NCBI GenBank assembly: GCA_948146395.1
Contig: OX411544.1
Span: forward strand, 38,100,630-38,164,629
Length of the DNA stretch: 64,000 bases
Reading direction: 5' to 3'
Source of the DNA: Fragum whitleyi
Lineage: Eukaryota > Mollusca > Bivalvia > Cardiida > Cardiidae
Made by a program: the position numbers and the translations under genes. The notes beneath the pieces are model-generated. The model did not search any database, was not told the DNA's origin, and saw only the letters and a program-made list of their open reading frames with translations. Positions 45,201 to 57,200 of this stretch are shown here, one piece after another; positions within the stretch are counted from its first letter, which is position 1, and each line of letters begins with the position of its first letter.

Positions 45201-48200
45201 TTAAAAGTCACTGCTTCAGTCCACCCAGCTGTAAATGGGTAGCAGTTGATGAAAACCAGGGAAAAAGACTAACAGAGGCCAAGTCACACATGGCCCCTAG
45301 ATTTTGGGCTGGGCCCCAAGATTTTTAGAGAAAATACCCATATCCCTAATGTAAAATATTGAATTTTGTTAGCCTGGGCTCCTTAAGTCAATAATGTAAG
45401 TCTTTTTTCCGGAAAACCCTTCAAACTAGAAAGCCATGAATGGCTTGAGTCACTCCACAGGCTTGAAATTCTTGAAGTAGCAAATCTAAGGTTTGCCTAC
45501 ATTTTAAACTATTTTGGGTTCTACTGATGTTGAAATGAATTTCAAAGTTTCCACCATATAACATAATAGAGAAATGACCTCTGCCCATAAAAGACATATT
45601 TTTCATCCAATGACATTAATTTTTCGCTGCATGATAATGGTTCACTCAAAGATCATTCCAGTGAAATTTGTTTGATATCCATCAATTACATTCTGAGAAA
45701 TTGATTCTCAAATTTTCCACTATATATCATATAGAGAAATGACCTCCACCCATAAAATACATATTTTTCATCCAATAACAATAATATTCAGTAGAGTGAT
45801 AGAAGGTCACTCAAGGATCAATACAGTGAAATTTGGTTGATATTCATCAATAACATTCTGAGAAATTGATTCTCAAATTTTCCACTATATAACATATGGA
45901 GAAATGACCTCTGCCCATAAAATTCATATTTTTCATCCGATCACAAAATTTTTAGGTAGACTGATAAAGGGTCACCCAAGGATCATTCATGTAAAATTTA
46001 ATTGGTATCCATTGATTAGAATCTGAGGAAACTCACTTTTTACCATATTTGGAAATTAGCCACGCCCATTAAATCCATGTTTTTCATTGGATCAAAATTT
46101 CTTGAACAACCTTGAAAGAGGGTCACCTAAGGATCATTCCTGTGAAGTTTGGTTGAAATTCATCCAGTAGTTTCTGAGGAGAAGATTTTTAAAGAAAAAG
46201 TTTACGACCGCACGGATGGACGGACGGACGACTGCACGACGGACACAACGCCATGACAAAAGCCCAAGTGGCTTTCAGCCAGTGGAGCTAAAAAAATTAC
46301 TGCCTCTCGAATTGCTCACGCAAAATTGATAACATCTAAAATGAGTCACCTGCCAATAATACCCAAAAGAGCAGTTAGGCAGTATGTATAGATGGGTAGA
46401 TAGATAGAAACTGGATACATCATGTACACACCTTCTTTCCTATGAGAAGCCTTGATGTCTGCCGCTCTTTTATTTCCAGTTAGCTTCTGATTGAATAGTT
46501 TTCTTCCACTCCCTCGAACCTCTGCTCTAGATTTAGCAAACCTGTAGTCCTGCAGAAAACAAATGAGCCTGTGCATGACATTTCCAACAATTTGAAATAT
46601 TCATGAGGTGCAAACATTGAGTAGCCTAGACAGCCACATACTGTAAATATAAAGTTACCTGATGGTCTACAGATATTTTGAGACCTTATCAATCGTCTAA
46701 AGGCAAAGTGAAGACTATGGTCAGTCTTTGCTTTGTGCATACTTGAAATTGTTGGAAATCTCACGCACAGGCTCAAATTATACCGTAAATTGTGTAAATC
46801 TTGAGTCTGCTTCTGCATAATCAGCTCTGACAGAGATATTGGCATGTAACCCTGCAGAATTGATTGATTGTAGTTTAACGCCGTTTTCAACATTTTTTCA
46901 GTTATATAAAGGCGGTTTGAGCACCTAACAATGGATTCCCGGTATTTCTGTCACCAGTACAACCATCACATCCTTTTCTAGCCTCCAGCTGCTATCTCAC
47001 ATAGGTCTACGATTATCAACCCTTTGGTGAGAGACAAATAGTCGGAAAGAATGAATGCCGCCATTGGGGATCGAACCCGGAACCTCTAGATTGACAATCT
47101 GACACGCTACCAACTACACTATGACAGCGGGCCAGTCCTGCAGAAAACAAAGGTATACTGTTAAATGTGTAAATCTTGAGTCTGCATCTTCAGCTCTGAA
47201 AGAGAAATTTGGCATGCTCATAGTTTGGCTTCGAAGTATATTCAGTCTTTATTTATATAAAAAAATTTAAATTAAGCTTGGGTGTTTAATCAGTTGTATA
47301 TATTATCAAAAACAAGAGCACCGCCTACGGGTGCCTACACTCGGCTGTTGAGTGCTAAATGGTGGGAAAAAATCTAAATCGAAAAAGGGGCATAATTTGC
47401 ACAAAATGCATCTAGAGTTATCCCCTTTGATAGTATAGTTTGCTCTTTTGATGTTGAAAATGTTTGCCAAGTTTCAATGTCTTCGGTAGAAAAAGAGATA
47501 TCACAAAATGTCAAATTTTTCGCACGACAACAACAACAATGACAACACCTAGGCTATAGCAATACCTTGGGTTTTCTCTGAAAACACCCAAGCTAATAAA
47601 AACCATTGCTCTAAAGACTTGATTTACAGAAGATGAAAGGGGGTTTTGTCAGTCTTAAATCCATGTTGCAATTAGACAATTCCAAAGAGTACCTACTAAA
47701 TAGGATCTGTGAAATAATAATAATTGGATTTGTTAAACAACAATTATAATAAAGTTCTGCACCAAATTTTCAAGAAATCTTAGTTTTGTGTTGAAAACAA
47801 ACTCTTACTGAAATACTTACGCATCTTCAAATAGAATTTTTTCATATATGTGACCTTGATTGATTACCCTTCTTTGTCAGATGGCCTTGACATTACAAGA
47901 AGACTACTAACCCAATATGAGGACCATATCTTCAATAAGATCACACAAACAGAGAACATTGAAGGATCAGTGCAAAAGCTATTGTAAGTGCCTATGAAGT
48001 TATAGGCACTTACAATAGATCTGCGCTGTCCAATTTATTTTATCTGACAATAACCCTTGCCATGCTGAATAAAAACTCTTGGAAAAAAAAGCAACAAAAT
48101 CAAAATGCTCAAAGCAATGGATGCACAAAATGTGAGTTGGTATTCATTTTGAAAATTACATTTTCAAGCTTTTCTGGTTTCAAAAAAGGAAAACCGGTGG

Positions 48201-51200
48201 TATAAGCAAAGATCAGACTGCACATCATGTGCAGGCTGATGTTTGTCTGTAGCTTCTACCAAGACAGGAATATTCTAGGATAAGCATGACAAGGGTGAAG
48301 ACAAACAACTGTAAAACTACATACCCCTGTTTTACTATATAGAGACACATTAAAACTGTCATGATCTTATTTAGTTTTTTTTTTTTCTTTACAAACATGC
48401 ATTCCCCAGAGGTTGACCATAGATCATGAAGCAATACAGTAAAATAACTTACTATGTGTTTATACTCCTGCTGCCATCTGACATTTTTGTAGAGTATGTC
48501 TATTCTGTGAAATAAACATGAGATTCAGTCATAAAACTAGAGTAAAAAGATCCTGAAAAAATAGTGGCCTATACATTATCAATAATATTGACAGAAAAAT
48601 TGACAATATATAATATTACTTGATCAATTTTATATATATGGTATTGACAATAGTATTTGATCAATCTTGAATCAAACAAATAATGATATTTACAATTAAA
48701 TCAAGTAAAATCTTAAAAATGCAAATACTTAACCAATTAGATATGATTGACAACAATAATTAATCAATATTAAAAATTTGCCTTGCACAATTAATGATTT
48801 TGAGAATTATATTAGGTAAATCTTCTAAATTGCCTTTACAGAGGTACAGGTAAGAGGGGTTATGCTATTCTAAAATCTTTATTTCTAATTGTAACCCTAT
48901 GTTGTGGGTATTCACTTGAATCATCTTAATGAGAAGAGGTGTAAGACCATTTTTCAGGTCTCTGCAAATGTTAACAGCCTCAAAAACGTGAGTAATCCTA
49001 TGCTCAATATCCAATATTGCCAATACAACCAATGATATTGGCATAAATATTTCATGAATCTTAAAAATTGCCCTTACACATCAATCTAAATACCAATATC
49101 AAAAAGATCTTGGGTACAAAAATGACACCAATTGTACACTGTGGATCTATTTTCATATAGACAGCCATGTAGGCAATTTTGTAATTGTGGATCAATTGTC
49201 ATATAGACTGCCATGTAGGCAATTTGTCAAATGTGGATCTATTGTCATATAGACAGTCATGTAAGCAATTTTCAATTTTGGATCTATAATTGTCAAAAGA
49301 GAGCCATGTAGCCAATTTGGTAAATGTGGATCTTTTATCATATAGACAGCCATGTAGGCAATTTTGTAATTGTGGATCAATTGTCATATAGACAGCCATG
49401 TAGGCAACTTTGCAACTGTGGATCTATTGTCATATGGACAGCCATGTAGGCAATTTGCAACTGTGGATCTATTTTCATATAGACAGCCATGTAGGCAATT
49501 TTGTAATTGTGGATCAATTGACATATAGACAGCCATGTAGGCAATTTTGCAACTGTGGATCTATTGTCATATAGACAGCCATGTAGGCAATTTGCAATTA
49601 TGCATCCATTGTCACATAGTCAGCCATGTAGGCAATTTTGTAGTTTAGTATCTAGTATCATCCAGACAGGCAAAGGTTTAATTTTGTCTGATCCATAATG
49701 TCATATAGACAACTATATAAGTAAAGAAGCTTTATTTCTGATCAGTCATATCATTTTGACTTTCTATTTCAAATTGATCATTCAGAGCTCAAAGACATTT
49801 CTAGCGATAAGCACAAAGAAACAAAGAAGGTCAAGTGACCAGAATGAAAAATCAACAAAATTAAAGAAAACTTTACCGTGATTGACCTCCAAATAAATTC
49901 CTGAACAATCCCTGAACACTTGAAATAATTATCACTCAAGATTGATAATGGTAAAACAAATGTGGGTGAAATTAAACTAATTTAATGGACCCTAAATACA
50001 CCTGGCTGTTGTCCCTGCAAGTGGCAGCCTCGTTCTGATACCTGCTGGCAAGCTACGTTATCTCTGTGAAGCCCCTCTAAGAGTATGACAGACGATAGAA
50101 ATCAAGTTTTATGAGCTGAATATTCTATATTTAATGAAAAAGCTGTAGGAATTCTGGTTCAGTAGATTTTTAACAACTGTTAAATTTACCACAAAGCACT
50201 TCCCCCTACCCTTGGGTCTCTGCCCCTGGTCACAAAACAATCATGACTATATCTTTTTTGATTAACGTATATGAGCTGATGACTCATGCCAAATTGAGAG
50301 CCTGTAAGGTTCCTACTTCATCATCAGAAGAAGGTTTAAAATTTCAAAATTGACCCGAAATACTACCCTCTCCCCCAGTGCTCTTCACATGCTAGCCAAA
50401 CATTCATGGTTAAAGCTATGTAAAATAGGGTCTATGAGCTGTTCATCAGGGTCAAATATAAAGGTTGTAGGGATTCTGGTTAAGAAGAAGAAGAAGGTTA
50501 TCGATTTAAAATTTTTTAACAAAGTACTACCCCTTCCCCCCCCGGTGGCTCCACACCTGGTGGCCCAACAGTTATGATTTTAGCTATTCTAATTATGGTC
50601 CATATGCTGATCATCCTTGCCGTTTTTCAAGTCTGTAAGGCACATGGTTTATCAGAAGAAGAAGGTTGAAGATTTAAGAATTGCTCTGAAAAGCTACCCT
50701 CCCACCCCTGGTGCTCTGCACATGGTGGCCAAACATTCATGATTTTAGCTATTTCAGATAGGGTCTTTAAGCTGATCATCCATGCCAAATTTTAAGTCTG
50801 TAGGACTCCTGGTTGAGAAGAAGAAGAATTTTTAAGTTTTGCTTAAAATTTCACCTTTGGTTGCCATAGCAACCAGGGTTTTTCATTAACTTCAATTCTT
50901 TTAGCTATTTTGGAAGGGGACCATCCAAGCAACATTTCTGTAAAATTTGGAGTTAATTGGCCTAGTAGTTAAGGAGGAGATCTCGTTTAAAGAAATTGTT
51001 GACGGACGCCGGACGATGACCGACGGACAAATGGACGCCGGACAGAGGTGATCACAAAAGCTCACGTGCTCATGTGAGCTAAAAATACTCAAATCCAATT
51101 TACCTAAGTGGTGCTGCGAATATGTCAGGGTGCAAATCTATTATACCAAGTTTCTCGGATTCCAGGGTGTCCAAGTTTTCTAACCATGCTTGTTTGGGTT

Positions 51201-54200
51201 CCTTGAAGGGATTTGGTCTGTCTATCTGTCTGGACACAATCAGGGGAAGTGATGCCCTCTTTATCACTAGAAAGATACAAAGTACAATTATTGTTTGTTT
51301 TGGTGTAAGAAAGATTTATCTTCATTGACATTTGACCTATATATAGAAGTTTATAAATTTCAAAAGACAAAATGGGTAGCATGTCAATAAGAGGAACATT
51401 GGCAACTGCCTGAATTAGGACAGGGTTCATCTTTGACCCAACCATAAAGCTGGATTTTCATCCTCCAAAATCTGAGAAACTCTTATTCTGACTCTTAGAA
51501 ATTTCTACCAAGCCTTGGCAAGGGGGTCATTTTGACCCCCTTGAGACAAATTTCTAAGGGTCAAAATTTTCTACGCTGCATCTTAGATAATATTTTCAAA
51601 TACTACAAATCAATTACTTGATATTTTACAAGAAAAGGGATCAATATTTAAACATGCAAAATTTCTACAAATGATTTTCTCTGCAGATGTTTTAATCCCT
51701 TTAAAGTCAGTTTCCCCCCCTTCCCCGCCTGAATTTTTTTATTAAAGTGTCATAGACTCCATACTTTCAAACTCTAGCACAAGCCTTGATATCATATAGT
51801 ATCATATAGGTAAAACAAGCAACCAATTTTCGAGGGATTATGTTTAAGTAAAAATTAACTGTGTAAAGAGTATTTACGTAAGAAAGAGTATTTACATAAG
51901 AAATGATACAAGAATTACATGGGCAAAATTCATTACAAGCACATTTTAGCCTATTTACGTTTCGGGAGTGCTTAGGAAATGATACCTCGCTTTGCATGTA
52001 TGTGCACGTGCAAAGCCGGGTATCATCTCAAAGCGCTCGCGAAACATTTTTACATCCTGAACACAGGGCAGGTCTCTTATCTGTTCGTTTAATATTTGGC
52101 AGAGGACTGCTCACAATCGAAAAAATCAAAACACTCCATCATAATGAAATTAGTGCTTAACTTTAACATTTTTGGCCATTTTATTTCATTCCTTTTCATG
52201 CATTTGGCACACTAAACTTTGAAATTACAGCTTGAATTATACTGTTTAGCAGCATGCCCACTCACTTTTTTATAATGGGGTACATGTACCCCCTGGCTTA
52301 AAATATTTTGGGTACACCAGACATTTTTGGGGTACAAAAATAAATCAATCACAAATCATGAGAACCAAAGTTGTTTTATTTCATTTTATTAAGTACATTA
52401 ATACATGACTAAATATTGCATGGATCTAGTAGAAAATAATTTTTATTTTATAACAATAGGAATAGTATCAATTTTAAAGGAGCTAATATCTTTTTTACAC
52501 TGACAACATTCAGTAAACTACTTCATCTGACTTGGTCCAGGGACTGGAGATTTATTCATAGGATGGCACAATTAAAGATATTGATTTTGTTTTAGAAAAC
52601 CATAGAAAATACATTACTTTACAACAAATATATCTTCAACAAATATCTGAGTTCATTTCTAGTAAAATTTACTTTTTTATTTATCATATCTTTTTTTAAA
52701 TGAGTGACTTCTGTCCATCAACATATCTCTTCACATGAGATCAACTTGATAATCAAACTTATTGTACATTGTTGTGGCACAAGCATGTGTATTTACTTTT
52801 CAAGTTTTCACGACACACAGGGAACAAGAGACTGTTATACACAAGTATTTTGGCTCCCCAATTGAAATAGGTAGATTTTTTTTCAATTGTAAATAAATTA
52901 TTATTATTATCATTATTATTATTGTAAATGTATTATATTAGTAATAGTTACAAGTCATGGTGACTATAAGGCAGAAATAAAAACTGGCTAGCAGAAGTAT
53001 GACGGGAAGTGAAAGGAACATTCAACTAGCATAGAAAAACTATGAAAAATATGGTGATACTGGTTGTAAAGTTGGAATTTAAACAAGGACCACAAAGCAT
53101 TGATTGATCAAGGGAATGTATGAAAATGGTAATGAAAACATTTTCTAAGTGCTTTTAATAACCGGACGTCACTTAATATTTGCAAATTTCTAAAAAATAA
53201 AACTCAGAAAATAAGTAAAAAATTAAGATTTCAAGTTTTGTAAAGGAAAATATTGAATTTGCCCTTAATGTTTAGCTAGAATTTAAAGAATAAATCCTGA
53301 TGATAGCTTTTATTGAGAGAACTGTCTGTTGTTTATCAATTCAAAAACCTCGTAACTACAGCTTAAATATGCGATTATACAATATTCTGAACAGGAAACA
53401 AGAAGAGACAGTGTACTAAAGCATAAAGCTCTAGTAATACATAAAATGAAAAAAAAAAAAAATCATTAAAACCTTTTATGAATGATGAGTTTAAGTTTGT
53501 GTTAAGAAATGCAAATTTATATATAAACTAAGGTACACTCTTACTGACATAAAACTGTTCAAGATTTTCTCAAAAGAAACAAAGTAAAGCAATGATCAGT
53601 AAGATGTGAAATAAATTTTACTCAGTGGAACTTCAGAGAAATGATTATCTCTCTGAATATTGTGGAGCAGCTTCATGAGCAACTTCATTTATATCGTAAT
53701 TCTCATTTCTTGAATTGAATTCAATGAACATCCTGTTCTCTACATTTTCAGGACGTCTGCGTGAAGTTGTGGCATTATGATATCTATTTTGAAGTGAAAA
53801 TCCATGTTCAAACGGCACAGAGGACAAAGAACATGTGGCCATAACCTCAGCAAATACTGCATAGTTAGGAAATGCTGCCTTATAGTCACTGATGATGTTG
53901 AGACAAAACTCGTTGAGGTTTTTCTCCCTATTTGTATTCATTAGATATTTAAACTGCAAAAAAGCATTCCTAGTTTCAGCAGCCTGGATTAATGATGGTG
54001 GTTCAGAGAAATAGGTTATGCATCTTTCAAGACTATCAATCCCATACTGACTAAGATCACCTACAGGCAATAACTTTGGATTTAAAATTATATTTAAATC
54101 GGCCAAAATACCCAAAGACTCTTCGGGAAATCTTGTGTCAAATTCTACAACAAGATTTTGAATGAAAGATCTTTTAAGATTAATGAAATTTCTTCTATCT

Positions 54201-57200
54201 GTCAAATTGACAGAAAGAGAAACACCTTGGTATTCTTCAAATTCCTCAACTTAGTCTATTATCTCTTGAACTGTTGGAGGGTCATGATCAGAAAAATATT
54301 GGAGGGTTTCTTTGGTTGAAACAACAGCTGTTTTCAAAGAGTGAACATTTAGGTCATCACTTTGAAATAGTTTAGAAATACGATTTAGGGTAGACAGCAC
54401 TTCTTTCAGAAAAGCCAAAGTAATGAGGAATTTGAAATTCTTTATTTTTTTAAGAATACCTTTAGCTTTAGCACCACCCTAGGTTTTGAGGCTTGTTCAT
54501 GCTCTAAGCTTAATATTAATGCAGAGTAGGCATTAAAAAGGGCTGATACAGCATCAGAAAGTGATAACCATCTGACATTTGTTGGTTTTTTTAAACGGTT
54601 AACCTTTTTCCCTAATACCCGTTGCAATTCTCTGATTTTTTTATACCTTTGTGCAGAATACTGAAAGAAATTGTACACGCTAATTAGTATTTCATTGATA
54701 CACTGTAAGTAATGTATGGGTTTGGTAGCCCAGAAAGATACTAATGCAACTCGGTGAGCTGCGCACCACATATGAACAATTTTTGAATTAACTTACTTCA
54801 AGCGCATACCAACTCCATTAAGTCTTCCCATCATAACTGATGCACCATCACTTCCCAGGCCGCTGACCCTATTAATGCAGATTCCTGATTCATTCAAGAA
54901 ATCATTTATACTATTGTATACGGTTTCAGCTTTTCCACCTCTTATAGAGATATTGGCAGCAAACTCAATCTTGACTTTGTTGTCATGTATTATTTTACAA
55001 AAGAGGATTAGTTTTTTATTCACGGCTATGTCAAGGCTTTCATCAAGCATAAGACCTACAAAAGGACTATTTATAATTCATGTAATTGAATTACATTTCA
55101 GCACATTTGCAGCATATTTCTGCAGAGTAGAGGGGGCTTGGTGATTTGTTAAAATGCCACTTTGTCATTGAAAGCTTGTGCCCCATTTTGTAATTGAAGG
55201 TCAATCAATTTTAGAAATTTACGGTTACGCAAATTTTCTTGTGCCATGAAAATCACTGTTTTTATCTGCACTTCAAGGACCAGCATGAATTTCTTATTTA
55301 CACATGCTTGTTCTGCAACCATGTATACTTGTTGTTTACCGATAGATTTTGATCTGCAGTGATCATCACTGCCCTGGTGCCTCATAAGAGATGATCTTTG
55401 CATAAGAGCAACCTTTAACAAAAATATTTGAAATGAGATTTTTTCTCTTTATGCTAGCTCTTTCACATATGAGACAGAACAATATGTCATTCCCTGAGTG
55501 AGTTTCGTGTCTAAGCCATTCGAATTCTTTCAGCCATTTTTGTTGGAATCTCTTCACTCTTGGTTTCTTGACTGTTGTCTCCATATTATCATCTGGTTAA
55601 GATGGTTGTTAATCATCTGAAATGATAGGAGTTTTGTCATGTGGTCTATATTTGAAACCAAAGAAAATCTCTATTTGTGACCTGTCACGCAAAAAGGGCC
55701 ATCTGGGTTGTGCGTAAAATATCAACCCTAGTCAGACTTTGCGGATTGCGCAGACTGACTTGGGTCAGAACTTCTCACAATGTGCTTATTTTCTATATCT
55801 AGAATGATCAATCTATCTCCAAGTGGAAATTTTTTTAATATGCGACCACTGGTTGTCTTATGCTGGACAAAATAGTCCAATTCTCTTTTTCAAATATTCA
55901 TTTTACAGAATCCCGAGATGGTCCTATTTTGATTGACAGATCACATTTATAATAGACTCTACCATGATGAAGATAAAGAAACATAAAATTGCAACAATTC
56001 AAACTGTTGTCTTTAGCACTTCTTTCAATTCTTATTAATGACATGTGTCATCTAATAATGAGTTGAAATTAAATGAGTGTATTAACTAAATAAATAGGAA
56101 TTGTTTTATTCAGATTAATTGTCCAACTCATACAATTGAATCATTAAATTTAACTTGCCTTTCATACAAAGAAATAATTTTTATATAAAAAGAAATAAGA
56201 ACTTAGATCTCTATATCATAAAATTGAAATTAATTACAAGCTTGGAGTTCATGTATGCTCTTTTCTTGATCCCCGGCTGGCTTAGTTTGTGAAGAGGCTT
56301 CATCTATAGGAGAGAGAAAGAGAGAGAAAACAAAACAACAACATCAACCCCCCCCCCCCCCCCCCCCCAAGAAATGTAAGGTCAACCATTGGGCATTATA
56401 CTTCTTCTACAAGAAGGATTTTTTCTATTTTTTTATTTATTAGGTGAAAAAACCAAGATGTACTCACTCAGCGAATCCTTGATCTTGAGCCTGAATGGGC
56501 ACTGAAGGTTGATAGAAAGCTCTTACTTTGCAATCATATTGTAATAAAATACGTCGAAAAAATAATAAATAAAACTTTTGAAATGAATTATTAATCTTTA
56601 TTTTGTGTTATCAGATTAAAAAGATAACAACAATCGTGTATCCACGAAGAACCCATAGTCACGCACATAAGGGAAATTATTAAAAAAAAATATTTTTGGA
56701 ATGAAAAGAACATATTTTATTATAAGTTTATCTTTGATTACATTTTGTCATTCCAGTAAAACATGAAAATTGTCAATTGTACCTATTTTATAGAAAAGTC
56801 ACAGGTGTTAAAAAAACCTACCAAAAATGACAGATCAGTAAAAAGAGAACCAATTTTCACGCACTTAGAATAAAAGTGAAACATTTAGAGAAAAAAATTT
56901 GTTTTTGGTCTCAAATACCACCTATGATTAATTAACAACATTTTTCTGACCCATTCTTCAAAAAAAGATGTTTGTAAACCCATAATGATTTCTATATTGA
57001 ATTATAGATTTCCAAATATTCCAACTGACATAAAGAGGTCAGTCAATCCCTATTTTGAAAAGGGGTGCCCCATAAATTGACTTAAGCATTAACAATTTTT
57101 CCGAACTTGGAGTTTATGTTATTGTTTCTCAAATTAAAAAGATATTTGCTGATAAAATAATCCATTTTTCATAAATCTATATTATCTAAAAGACATCAAA

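Noticed and set aside
47070..47134. tRNA gene on the minus strand
   Set aside because: It is the head of a SINE with (caat)n tail, seen in several copies in the window.
49192..49399. Two overlapping minus-strand ORFs with repeated HGSLYD-like units
   Set aside because: They are translations of the 46-bp minisatellite in two frames; 46 is not a multiple of three, so this is not a protein repeat.
51125..51445. 106-codon minus-strand ORF
   Set aside because: It covers MRPL4 exon 3 but in the wrong frame; the frame matching uL4m is the one annotated.
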